From Owenia fusiformis (taxonomy: Eukaryota; Annelida; Polychaeta; Sabellida; Oweniidae), in NCBI GenBank assembly GCA_903813345.2, contig CAIIXF020000012.1, positions 36,130,528 through 36,194,527 on the forward strand: a stretch of 64,000 nucleotides of DNA, given 5' to 3'. This document shows positions 11,901-20,965 of this stretch, in pieces. A program made the position numbers and the translations under genes. A model generated the notes under the pieces. It had not been told where the DNA came from, did not search any database, and saw only the letters and a list, made by a program, of their open reading frames with translations. Each line of letters starts with the position of its first letter. Positions within the stretch are counted from its first letter, which is position 1.

Positions 11901-14900
11901 CCAAGTACAACCACTGCAACACAAAGTAATATGTCATTGTGTGTTACTCTTTAATTGTGTTTAATTTTAGATGACTGAGTTCCAGAAGAAAGTAATCAGT
12001 GCAGCTGCTAACCAGGCAACTAGGACCCCAAGTACAACCACTGCAACACAAAGTAATATGTCATTGTGTGTTACTCTTTAATTGTGTTTAATTTTAGATG
12101 ACTGAGTTCCAGAAGAAAGTAATCAGTGCAGCTGCTAACCAGGCAACTAGGACCCCAAGTACAATCACTGCAACACAAAGTAATATGTCATTGTAAATTA
12201 CTCTAAATTGTGTTTAATTTTAGATGACTGAGTTCCAGAAGAAAGTAATCAGTGCAGCTGCTAACCAGGCAACTAGGACCCCAAGTACAACCACTCCAAC
12301 ACAAAGTAATATGTCAGTGTGTGTTACTCTTTAATTGTGTTTAATTTTAGATGACTGAGTTCCAGAAGAAAGTAATCAGTGCAGCTGCTAACCAGGCAAC
12401 TAGGACCCCAAGTACAACCACTCCAACACAAAGTAATATGTCATTGTGTGTTACTCTTTAATTGTGTTTAATTTTAGATGACTGAGTTCCAAAAGAAAGT
12501 AATCAGTGCAGCTGCTAACCAGGCAACTAGGACCCCAAGTACAACCACTCCAACACAAAGTAATATGTCATTGTGTGTTACTCTTTAATTGTGTTTAATT
12601 TTAGATGACTGAGTTCCAGAAGAAAGTAATCAGTGCAGCTGCTAACCAGGCAACTAGGACCCCAAGTACAACCACTGCAACACAAAGTAATATGTCATTG
12701 TGTGTTACTCTTTAATTGTGTTTAATTTTAGATGACTGAGTTCCAAAAGAAAGTAATCAGTGCAGCTGCTAACCAGGCAACTAGGACCCCAAGTACAACC
12801 ACTCCAACACAAAGTAATATGTCATTGTGTGTTACTCTTTAATTGTGTTTAATTTTAGATGACTGAGTTCCAGAAGAAAGTAATCAGTGCAGCTGCTAAC
12901 CAGGCAACTAGGACCCCAAGTACAACCACTGCAACACAAAGTAATATGTCATTGTGTGTTACTCTTTAATTGTGTTTAATTTTAGATGACTGAGTTCCAA
13001 AAGAAAGTAATCAGTGCAGCTGCTAACCAGGCAACTAGGACCCCAAGTACAACCACTGCAACACAAAGTAATATGTCATTGTGTGTTACTCTTTAATTGT
13101 GTTTAATTTTAGATGACTGAGTTCCAGAAGAAAGTAATCAGTGCAGCTGCTAACCAGGCAACTAGGACCCCAAGTACAACCACTGCAACACAAAGTAATA
13201 TGTCATTGTGTGTTACTCTTTAATTGTGTTTAATTTTAGATGACTGAGTTCCAGAAGAAAGTAATCAGTGCAGCTGCTAACCAGGCAACTAGGACCCCAA
13301 GTACAACCACTGCAACACAAAGTAATATGTCATTGTAAATTACTCTTTAATTGTGTTTAATTTTAGATGACAGAGTTCCAAAAGAAAGTAATCAGTGCAG
13401 CTGCTAACCAGGCAACTAGGACCCCAAGTACAACCACTGCAACACAAAGTAATATGTCATTGTAAATTACTCTTTAATTGTGTTTAATTTTAGATGACTG
13501 AGTTCCAGAAGAAAGTAATCAGTGCAGCTGCTAACCAGGCAACTAGGACCCCAAGTACAACCACTGCAACACAAAGTAATATGTCATTGTGTGTTACTCT
13601 TTAATTGTGTTTAATTTTAGATGACTGAGTTCCAGAAGAAAGTAATCAGTGCAGCTGCTAACCAGGCAACTAGGACCCCAAGTACAACCACTGCAACACA
13701 AAGTAATATGTCATTGTAAATTACTCTTTAATTGTGTTTAATTTTAGATGACTGAGTTCCAGAAGAAAGTAATCAGTGCAGCTGCTAACCAGGCAACTAG
13801 GACCCCAAGTACAACCACTGCAACACAAAGTAATATGTCATTGTGTGTTACTCTTTAATTGTGTTAAATTTTAGATGACTGAGTTCCAAAAGAAAGTAAT
13901 CAGTGCAGCTGCTAACCAGGCAACTAGGACCCCAAGTACAACCACTGCAACACAAAGTAATATGTCATTGTGTGTTACTCTTTAATTGTGTTTAATTTTA
14001 GATGACTGAGTTCCAGAAGAAAGTAATCAGTGCAGCTGCTAACCAGGCAACTAGGACCCCAAGTACAACCACTGCAACACAAAGTAATATGTCATTGTGT
14101 GTTACTCTTTAATTGTGTTTAATTTTAGATGACTGAGTTCCAGAAGAAAGTAATCAGTGCAGCTGCTAACCAGGCAACTAGGACCCCAAGTACAACCACT
14201 GCAACACAAAGTAATATGTCATTGTGTGTTACTCTTTAATTGTGTTTAATTTTAGATGACAGAGTTCCAGAAGAAAGTAATCAGTGCAGCTGCTAACCAG
14301 GCAACTAGGACCCCAAGTACAACCACTGCAACACAAAGTAATATTTTTTATTATTCATTTTTTCATATGTGCTCTGAAATTCTTTAGGCTAGCTTATATT
14401 AATGAAATGGAAAAATATGAGTGTCCAATTCTGTAGTTTGTAATAAAAGATTATCACTCTTTCAAATATAAAAGCATTTGATACCATATAAAATTCAATT
14501 CATTGATGCCTTTTTACATTGCATCATCTTAAAGATTTCAACATCAAATGAGAGATGAACCCTCATATAGAGATATAAAGCAATCATTTACTGTACTGTA
14601 ATGATGTTCTAATGTTTTTCAGAGACACCTCCTGCGCAACCAAGCCCTTCTAGAAAACAGGCAGATACTTCTCCTGATATTGAGGTAACTCATACTGCTC
14701 ATCAATTCTTCTTGTTGTTGCTTTACTCATTCAAGTTTTCAACTTGCTCAATTAGACTTTCTATTAGTTCAGTGTGACTTGCTAGTTTGAAGCTGTTTCT
14801 AGTTTCCAAACTGTGTTTGCTCCTAACTTACAAAGAAGTTACTCTTTTAACCTGAAATATTCACAATATCATGTCACTAAATAGTTTGCATGTCCAAAGT

Positions 14901-17900
14901 AAAATCAAATATTGTTAAAATGACACTTTTTGCTGTTTTTTTCACTTGGCTGTATTCAATTCTGAACTAACATGATAACACTACATGATAACACTACATG
15001 ATAATACTACATGATAATAATATATCAGTTGTGCTATCTTTAAATGATTAGTATAGATGGAGCATGTGCATGTTTGTATGCATGTGCTGTGCTTTACAAT
15101 ACACATACACACACATGTAAACTATAGTCTTATTATGTCACCACCGCAAGTGTTGACATATTGTTATGATCTCCAACATTTTTGTGGATGGTGCTCAGCT
15201 GTTGGCGTTTTACATGGTGATCAGTGTCTGTGTCAAATGGCAGGTGGTGACATTTTGCATGTTGATGCCTCATCTTCTCTCATCTAATTTTCTGAATGTT
15301 GTGTGCTGCTTATTTTTCTCTTGTATTGCTGATTATTTTAGGTTGCTGAACAAGTTTCCGACAAACATCACTTGAAATATGCACAGCTTTCTCAGCCTGT
15401 TAAAAATGACACAGAGGTATAAGTATCGCACTTTTGTAAAGTGCTATATTGTCGTAATCTTGTTATAATATCACAAAGAAACTATGTGACTTGTCATTCA
15501 AAATCCATAAATATTTTGTATCAATAGGCTACTGTATGAAGGCTGAGAACGATGTATAAAAATGACATATAAGCTACACATATAAGTGAAGAAATGGCTC
15601 AGTTTAAAAATGTCACAAAGTTGAATTCAAAAATGATCATTGATTCCACACCAAACGCTCATTTATTTGCACTGATAGTATTTTCTGCACACTTTAAGTC
15701 TGAGGATGATTGTTGACGTTAAACAACTACTTCCAATCTTCCATGCCTTATATGGTAACAATATTACAATGACTCTATTCACTATTTCAGTTCATACCCA
15801 AATATTACAATGACTCCATTCACTATTTCAGTTCATACCCAAATAATACAATGCCTCTATTCACTATTTCAGTTCATACCCAAATATTACAATGACTCTA
15901 TTCACTATTTCAGTTCATACCCAAATATTGCAATGACTCTATTCACTATTTCAGTTCATACCCAAATATTGCAATGTCTCTATTCACTATTTCAGTTCAT
16001 ACCCAAATATTGCAATGACTCTATTCACTATTTCACTTCATACCCAAATATTGCAATGACTCGATTCACTATTTCACTTCATACCCAAATATTGCAATGA
16101 CTCTATTCACTATTTCAGTTCATACCTAAATATTACAATGACTCTATTCACTATTTCAGTTCATACCCAAATATTACAATGACTCTATTCACTATTTCAG
16201 TTCATACCCAGTACTAGTGGTGGAAAGAAGGTAATAGAAACATACAGGGAGCAGAGACACAGGTCTTCAGAGCAGAAACGTAGATGTAACATAAAGGTAC
16301 ACCTATTAAAATAACTAGACCTTATTATTCATATGGTATTCACTATTTTCACCAGTGTTAAATGTATTGGTTAGCATAAAGATTCCTTATAACCTTGCTC
16401 TAGGCACAAAATTGAAGTATGTATGTCAGACGAGCATTGACAACATATGGTTTCTGGCTCATTCATTTACATTTCTATTTCATGCCTTGTTCTCTTCATC
16501 TCTATTCCAGTATGGCTTTGAAGCACTACAGACCCTCATCCCATCCCTCAGTCAGAACCACAATGTCAAGGTCATTCATTTTACATATCAATTTCATGCC
16601 TTGTTCTCTTTATCTCTCTATTCCAGTATGGCTTTGAAGCACTACAGACCCTCATCCCATCCCTCAGTCAGAACCCCAATGTCAAGGTCAGCAAAGCTGC
16701 CATGCTATCTAAAGGTGCTGAATATATCAGGAAGTTGAAGAGTGAGCGCCAAATCATGCATGACGAGGCAGAAGTATTACGACAAGAGGTGGAATCTCTC
16801 AACTCTGCTATCAAGTAAGTCAGTGAACTATGATTAATAATATGTTAGTACAAGTGCTAAATGAGGCAGAAGTATTACGACAAGAGGTGGAATCTCTCAA
16901 CTCTGCTATCAAGTAAGTCAGTGAACTATGATTAATAATATGTTAGTACAAGTGCTAAATGAGGCAGAAGTATTACAACAAGAGGTGGAATCTCTCAACT
17001 CTGCTATCAAGTAAGTCAATGAACTATGATTAATAATATGTTAATACAAGTGCCAAATGAGGCAGAAGTATTACAACAAGAGGTGGAATCTCTCAACTCT
17101 GCTATCAAGTAAGTCAGTGAACTATGATTAATAATATGTTAGTACAAGTGCTAAATGAGGCAGAAGTATTACAACAAGAGGTGGAATCTCTCAACTCTGC
17201 TATCAAGTAAGTCAGTGAACTATGATTAATAATATGTTAGCAGAAGTATTACGACAAGAGGTGGAATCTCTCAACTCTGCTATCAAGTAAGTCAATGAAC
17301 TATGATTAATAATATGTTAGTACAAGTGCCAAATGAGGCCGAAGTATTACGACAAGAGGTGGAATCTCTCAACTCTGCTATCAAGTAAGTCAGTGAACTA
17401 TGATTAATGATATGTAAGTACAAGTGCCAAATGAGGCCGAAGTATTACGACAAGAGGTGGAATCTCTCAACTCTGCTATCAAGTAAGTTTGTAAACTATG
17501 CTTAGAAAGGTTTAATTGTTCATGATGAAGGATTTTTGAAGTGTTTCAGAGGCACATAATTTTACACATGCACATTTAAGTTTGCTTCAAAAGTTGTAGC
17601 TCATCATCCCTATTATTCTGACTGTAGCATTAATTATCCCATCGAACGAAGTTCGGAGGGATATAGGGAACGCCTCCGTCCGTCCGTCCGTCCGTACGTA
17701 CGTCCATCCGTACGTCCGTCCGTAAGTACGTCCGTCCGTCCGTCCGGGCAATAACTCAAATACTGTTGGCCCGATTTTGTTCATATTTTGTACACATATA
17801 CCCTATGGGGGTAGAAGTTCTGCTCGAGAGCCGATTTTCAAAATGGCCGCTCATTTAAAAATGGCGGCCATTTTAGTGCCGATTTTACAGTAATTTAGTT

Positions 17901-20680
17901 GCAATATGTAAAACTGTAATAGCATTATGTTTTAAATGTAAAATAATGATATAGGACATTGATAAAGCTAGATATGTAGATATTAAAGAAGCACATGGAA
18001 GCCATCTTGAAAAATGGCGGCCTTTACTCGTTATTTTACGATTTTTGCTGTAACTCAAGAAGTAGTGGAGCGATTTTGTTCATATTTGGTATGAGAAAAC
18101 CATAAGCATGGCTCACTGTCTAATGACACTTTTAGTAGGAGGCAGCCATTTTGAAAAATGGCCGCCATTTTGAAAAATGGCCGCCATTTTAACATATTTT
18201 ACTATAACTCAAAAAGTAGTGGAGCGATTTTGTTCATATTTGGTTTGTGAATACTATAAGCATGGCACACTGTCTAATGACACTTTTGGTAGAAGGCGAC
18301 CATTTTGAAAAATGGCCGCCATTTTAACATATTTTACTATAACTCGAAAAGTAGTGGAGCGATTTTGTTCATATTTGGTATGTGAATAATATAAGCATGG
18401 AACACTGTCTAATAACACTTTTGGTAGAAGGTGGCCATTTTAAAAAATGGCCGCCATTTTAACATATTTTACTGTAACTTGAAAAGTGGTGGAGCGATTT
18501 TGTTCATATTTGGTATGTGAATAACTATAAGCACGGCACACTGTCTAATGACACTTTTGGTAGAAGGCGGCCATTTTGAAAAATGGCCACCATTTTGAAA
18601 AATGGCCACCATTTTAAAGTATTTTACTTGAAAAGTAGTGAAGCGATTTTGTGCATATTTGGTATGTGAATACTAAAAAAAGCATATTACTTCTTCTGAT
18701 GACAACTTGGCTAGTGAGCAACCATTTTGAAAATGGTGGCCTTTCTTATGTGTGTTATTTCATGATATTTGCTATATATTTCGTTTGTAAAAATGCCAAC
18801 ATGGAGCCTGAATTGATGGATTTCTTTTAAATGGAAATCAGAATCAAAAGGTTGAGACTTAAATGTTATGATTACCCTATACTTGCTGTTCCTTATATCT
18901 GTAATATTGTCGTTGCAGTACATGTCAGTCACAGCTTCCAGCGACTGGTGTGCCAGTGACAAGTTATATGATATACCCAGTACTTGCTTTTCCTTATCTG
19001 TAATATTGTCATTGCAGTACATGTCAGTCACAGCTTCCAGCGACTGGTGTGCCAGTAACAAGACAACGTGAAGACAAGATGAAGGAGATGTTCGAAGAAT
19101 ATGTTCGTAACAGAACAATATCCAATTGGAAATTCTGGATTGTATCCTTTCAAGTAGCCCTAAATATTATTTTGGTGTCCCAAATGAAGATTGTCTCCAC
19201 AAAGGAGATAGCATATATTAGTACAGTAAATGTCACAGTTTTTATGTCACCACCACAAATGGTGACTTATTGTTATAGTCTCAAATTTGTCTGTGGATGG
19301 TGTTTGACGGTTGGCATTTAGCAGTGGTGTTTGGCAGTCAACATCTATTACAAATGGTAGGTGGTGACATTTTGCATGTTAATGCCTTGTTATATCACAA
19401 CTATGAAGTGGTATGGGCCATTGTGACACAGTTAGCATTGGCAGTCAATGTCTGTAGCAATTTGCATCACTTAAAGCGGCTCTAAGGTCTGTGGAGAGAA
19501 AAATGGAGAAATTTTACCTTTTCTGAGCTATCGGGGTGAAGTTTGGTCCAACATCTTCTTCCTTATTCCTATTTTATAAAAATGTATGCATATGGCAATA
19601 TTCATCAACCAGTAGAACTGGCAAATCGTTTAGAATCTACAATTCCATACAAGGAGTCCCACTCATAGATTTTTCAAATTCTTTCCAAGTCGACGTCGAA
19701 ACACCTAGCGGGTGAAATCGAAACAAATTTTTCTGGCTGCTCGAATCGATAAAATCTCTGATAGTGTGAGTCTTTTTATGAAATCTTTCTGATAGAAAAC
19801 ACTAAATTAATATTAGAAAGCATTAAATGTTGAATTCGAAGCGAAATCTGAAATAAAAGTGAAAAAACATTGCGCGGACGTCAGAGAAAAAACTTCCGGT
19901 TTAATAAAAAATGGCGGACGTCGAAGGAGAAATTATGACGAAGAATTAGAGGATTTTCCTTTGCCATTATCGATCGTTATAAGGTATGTGCACAAATTCT
20001 AGTTGCATACATGGAAAATAGATACAGTTTTAAAGGCAACAACATATTCAAAGCTTTCATTTTACGATAGGCCCAGGATCATTGGATACGACTCGGCAAT
20101 CGATATTCCCACTTTAATGATATTTTGCTTTGTTAATGTCTCAACTTCCATATGTTGCAATCAACATGTAGGAAACATTCCATATTGCCTTTTTTACATT
20201 GTTGTTACGCCTTAATCCTGTTTAGTTCAGTACTATAATCCGACCGCTCTTTATCCAGTACAACACTATGGTATCAACAGCTAGCATTGATGAACTTTGC
20301 CGTACAGTGCTCTCGTGGCTAGATCAACATTGCTCTCTTGTCTCCCTCAGACCAGGTAGGGTTAATAGAAAAACAACAATGCCTTTGTACTCTTTGGATT
20401 TCTCAGATCAGGGACTGGAAGAGTATATATACATTGCTCCTTTGCATTCAGCACTCCTGATAGATATATTACTCTGGTTCATAACGGATAATTATATTCC
20501 TTTGATATATTTTTTTTTTTTTTGAAACGAATCATGAATGTCGGGTTAAAGTATAAATCTGGTCTATTTGCAGGAGTTCTTCAGTCGCTGACAACTCTCA
20601 GCACAACAACGTCCATCCTTTCAGACCCATCCAATATGCCAGAACAGGCGGCCATGGCTGTGCAGAGGAAGTCGAGGTAG
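2938..20680 (+). CDS. MLXIP: Mondo (MondoA/ChREBP family) bHLH-zipper transcription factor, 5' partial
   Basis: Dimerises with Mlx and activates genes through carbohydrate-response E-boxes when glucose-6-phosphate is high (family knowledge). Exons with matching phases: 2938-3033, 3556-3629, possibly 4097-4126, 6332-6991, 7419-7533, 7898-8133, one copy of an 82-nt exon from the array at 8542-14337, 14623-14684, 15342-15416, 16201-16296, 16627-16814, 19018-19141, 20226-20355 and 20574-20680 (TAG stop). The first exon reads FGNADIIQPGLVQLQPSLDD, the conserved end of the Mondo N-terminal region. The centre is Q/N- and S/P-rich. The basic region (HRSSEQKRRCNIK) and helix-loop-helix-zipper follow, then the C-terminal cytoplasmic-localisation/dimerisation region with LPATGVPVTR, NWKFWI and SWLDQHCSL. 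The N-terminal glucose-response exons lie before the window. Whether this is MLXIP or MLXIPL is moot, since invertebrates normally carry one Mondo. Tandem arrays touch about ten of its exon junctions. Confidence 0.93.
3016..3375 (+). repeat. 49-bp tandem array on a Mondo exon donor
   Basis: Seven units each carry the exon end GATGACTACATGATGGACAC, ...CCATTACATG and the donor GTAAGTAG. Donors lie at 3034, 3083, 3132, 3181, 3230, 3279 and 3328. A decayed eighth unit follows. In the exon's frame each donor reads H-G-K-stop, so use of any donor after the first would truncate the protein. Confidence 0.9.
3588..3990 (+). repeat. Degenerate array on the donor of Mondo exon 3556-3629
   Basis: About five to six units of roughly 65-80 bp repeat the exon end (ATATGTTGATTGACAGTCTG, CCACCAGCACTACAG) and the following CT-rich intron start. 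In later copies the donor GTAA has become GCAA or GTTAA, so only the first is a strong site. Confidence 0.8.
4097..4126 (+). CDS. MLXIP: Possible Mondo micro-exon
   Basis: A 30-nt open segment (NWGSQTNCSE) lies between a good acceptor (ATTTCATTTTAG) and a GTACTT donor. It is phase 0-0, so it could be included between the exons ending at 3629 and starting at 6332 without changing frame. Only splice-site and frame evidence supports it. Confidence 0.35.
4190..4870 (+). repeat. Intronic minisatellite, about 60-bp unit, about 11 copies
   Basis: The units contain GGGTTTGTGGGCTAATATGC and CAGTCTGAGATTTCAGAGAG with indels. Short open frames on both strands are by-products of the repeat. It lies in a Mondo intron and contains no exon I can identify. 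Confidence 0.85.
5573..5640. mobile_element. Short deleted pogo-like MITE
   Basis: CAATAAAACCTATCTAATCC at the left and CATGTTTTGC at the right, between TA dinucleotides. It looks like an internally deleted member of the 2394-2579 family. Confidence 0.55.
6120..6341 (+). repeat. Short array on the acceptor of the Mondo Q-rich exon
   Basis: Repeated TTTGATGTCATTATTTCAGA with AATGAACTATTCAAAT or AATCACCTATTCAAAT forms four to six imperfect units of about 25-50 bp. They copy the acceptor and first exon bases (AATGACCTATT) of exon 6332-6991. Confidence 0.75.
6332..6991 (+). CDS. MLXIP: Mondo large Q/N/S-rich central exon
   Basis: This 660-nt phase 0-0 exon encodes 220 residues of low-complexity sequence rich in Q, N and S. 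It starts NDLFGMSQQSVDAQ and ends SKDGDFAVPK before a GTATGT donor. The acceptor ATTATTTCAG belongs to a small array of near-copies (6120-6340). This lies where Mondo proteins carry their poorly conserved, disordered transactivation and linker region. An upstream ATG at 6233 keeps the frame open into the intron repeats, but it is probably not a true start because the splice phase fits the preceding exon. Confidence 0.85.
7118..7325 (+). repeat. 30-bp minisatellite downstream of the Q-rich exon
   Basis: About seven units of CATGTATCTTATGTTACCAT plus GTACAGTTAA. The same family returns at 7745-7897 as CATGTATGTTATGTTACCAA plus ATACAGTTAA. That second block ends exactly at the acceptor TTACCAG of exon 7898-8133. 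Confidence 0.85.
7745..7897 (+). repeat. 30-bp repeats running into the acceptor of exon 7898-8133
   Basis: About five units of the same 30-bp repeat as 7118-7325. The last TTACCA is followed by G and serves as the splice acceptor, so the acceptor is itself made of repeat sequence. Confidence 0.8.
8171..8285. mobile_element. Small palindromic MITE with perfect 9-bp target duplication
   Basis: The 115-bp element starts AAGAGGGAAATACCCCAGAA and ends TTTCCTCCTCTT. CAGCTAACT is duplicated exactly on both sides (8162-8170 and 8286-8294). It lies in the Mondo intron just before the 46-copy exon array. A 9-bp duplication fits Mutator-like transposition, but no transposase is present. Confidence 0.8.
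8542..14337 (+). repeat. MLXIP: 46-copy tandem array of a complete Mondo exon (127-bp unit)
   Basis: Each unit holds an 82-nt exon starting ATGACTGAGTTCCAG (MTEFQKKVISAAANQATRTP and a short T-rich tail), the donor GTAATATG, a 45-bp intron-like spacer and the acceptor TTTAATTTTAG. First exon copy 8542-8623, last 14256-14337: 45 intervals of 127 bp with a single 1-bp deletion near 12196. Exonic variants are few: synonymous CAG/CAA and ACT/ACA, plus T-to-I and A-to-P near the end. Spacers vary between GTGTGTT, GTGTATT and GTAAATT. Variant combinations recur in blocks, which suggests multi-unit duplication. The exon enters in phase 0 and leaves in phase 1, fitting exons 7898-8133 and 14623-14684. 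Confidence 0.95.
14338..14622 (+). other. Mondo intron between the exon array and exon 14623-14684
   Basis: Unique AT-rich sequence of about 285 bp between the last 82-nt exon copy and the 62-nt exon encoding TPPAQPSPSRKQADTSPDIE. I see no repeat here. It is the only unique intron sequence downstream of the array, so it shows where the array stops. Confidence 0.7.
15136..15252. mobile_element. Short inverted-repeat element, copy 1
   Basis: It begins TGTCACCACC and ends GGTGGTGACA, with about 117 bp between the outer ends. A homologous copy sits at 19245-19369, also in a Mondo intron. The shared interior reads TGGATGGTG and GGCAGTCA-like blocks. Non-coding. Confidence 0.6.
15765..16206 (+). 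repeat. 41-bp array carrying the acceptor of the Mondo basic-region exon
   Basis: Eleven units of CTATTCACTATTTCAG, TTCATACCCAAATATTACAATGA-type sequence. Acceptor AGs recur every 41 bp from 15790 to 16200. Only the last one runs into the true exon (TTCATACCCAGTACTAGTGG). Confidence 0.9.
16201..16814 (+). CDS. MLXIP: Mondo bHLH-zipper exons (16201-16296 and 16627-16814)
   Basis: Exon 16201-16296 (phase 0-0) carries the basic region RQRHRSSEQKRRCNIK, with the H, E and R residues that bHLH proteins use to read CACGTG. Exon 16627-16814 gives helix 1 (YGFEALQTLIPSLSQ), the loop, helix 2 (SKAAMLSKGAEYIRKLK) and the start of the leucine zipper (EAEVLRQEVESLNSAIK), ending in phase 2 at TCAA|GTAAGT. 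Three separate tandem duplications hit these two exons: 41-bp units on the first acceptor, a 116-bp duplication of helix 1, and 98-bp units on the zipper donor. Confidence 0.93.
16511..16570 (+). pseudogene. Partial duplicate of the Mondo helix-1 exon
   Basis: A second copy of the first 60 nt of the 16627 exon, with its own TTCCAG acceptor, lies 116 bp upstream. It encodes the same 20 residues as the true exon except one P-to-H change (SLSQNHNVK). It is followed by AAG|GTCATT, a poor donor. It is exactly 60 nt and phase 0, so inclusion would insert a second helix 1 without shifting frame. It is most likely a non-functional duplication remnant. Confidence 0.7.
16757..17490 (+). repeat. 98-bp array carrying the leucine-zipper exon end and donor
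   Basis: Eight copies of the exon end (GAGGCAGAAGTATTACGACA to TCTGCTATCAA) followed by GTAAGT. Donors lie at 16815, 16913, 17011, 17109, 17207, 17287, 17385 and 17483; one unit is 18 bp shorter. Reading through the first donor meets a TGA within a few codons. Confidence 0.92.
17637..18740 (+). repeat. Dispersed CCGT/ATGGCCGCC repeat element, copy 1
   Basis: It starts TCCCATCGAACGAAGTTCGG, followed by a (CCGT)n-type tract and CGGGCAATAACTCAAATACT. Then come five to six units of about 165 bp, each with AGTAGTGGAGCGATTTTGTT and paired GGCGGCCATTTT/AAAATGGCCGCC motifs. A close copy lies at 38247-39325 and a related one on the minus strand at 62265-63147. This non-coding repeat class is frequent in mollusc genomes (recalled, not checked). 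Confidence 0.8.
18919..19017 (+). repeat. 99-bp duplicate of the Mondo C-terminal exon acceptor and 5' part
   Basis: ATTGTCGTTGCAG, TACATGTCAGTCACAGCTTC and the codons for LPATGVPVT occur once at 18919 and again at the true exon start 19018. Splicing to the first copy would run into a TAA before the second, so it should be non-productive. Confidence 0.8.
19018..20680 (+). CDS. MLXIP: Mondo C-terminal dimerisation and cytoplasmic localisation exons
   Basis: Three exons (19018-19141, 20226-20355, 20574-20680) complete the protein. The first gives CQSQLPATGVPVTRQREDKM and ends NWKFWI at a GTATCC donor. The second starts FSTIIRPLF and continues VSTASIDELCRTVLSWLDQH. The third ends PEQAAMAVQRKSR and a TAG stop. 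In the family this region mediates Mlx-dependent localisation. All phases join (2 to 0 to 1). A 99-bp duplicate of the first exon's acceptor and 5' part lies at 18919, and degenerate copies of the last exon follow the stop. Confidence 0.92.
19245..19369. mobile_element. Short inverted-repeat element, copy 2
   Basis: It has the same TGTCACCACC and GGTGGTGACA ends as 15136-15252, is about 125 bp long, and lies in the intron after the NWKFWI exon. Confidence 0.6.
19480..19990 (+). other. CpG-rich insert with promoter-like signals in a Mondo intron
   Basis: This block, bounded on the left by GGCTCTAAGGTCTGTGGAGA, is richer in CpG than its surroundings. It ends with ACTTCCGG (ETS-type), AAAATGGCGGACG (YY1-type), and a short open segment (RRRNYDEELEDFPLPL) running to ATAAG|GTATGTG, a good donor. 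A weakly related block with CCCACAGACCTCGGAG occurs at 23930-24270. It may be a SINE or a retroposed promoter and first exon. Unresolved. Confidence 0.4.
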
Positions 20681-20965
20681 CCATGGTTACTATTGTGATG
20701 TCATCGTGGTTGCCATTGTGATGTCATTGTACATAGAATGTAAACAATATGCCAGAGCAGGCGACCCTAGCTGTATAGTGGAAGTTTAGGTAGCCATGGT
20801 TACCATTGTGATGTCATTGTACAATGTACATAGAACATAAACAATATGCCAGAGGAGACGGCTCTAGGGAGTCGAGGACTCAAGGTTGCCATGGTTACTA
20901 TTGTGAAATCATTGATTGTGATGTAATTGTACATAGAATGTAGACAATACGCCAGCGATGAACTG
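20681..20965 (+). repeat. Degenerate copies of the Mondo terminal exon after the stop
   Basis: AATATGCCAGAACAGGCGGC at the end of the coding exon recurs as AATATGCCAGAGCAGGCGAC (about 20748), AATATGCCAGAGGAGACGGC (about 20845) and a remnant near 20947. These are interleaved with CCATGGTTACTATTGTGATG. They lie in the 3' UTR or beyond. Confidence 0.75.

Noticed and set aside
8542-14337. CRISPR array, because of regular 127-bp spacing with constant and variable parts
   Set aside because: This is eukaryotic DNA, the repeats are exons with splice sites, and the spacers are almost identical rather than unique.
18711-19118. Minus-strand 135-residue frame opposite the Mondo C-terminal exon
   Set aside because: It overlaps a phase-consistent Mondo exon and its duplicate on the plus strand, and its internal repeat comes from that duplication.
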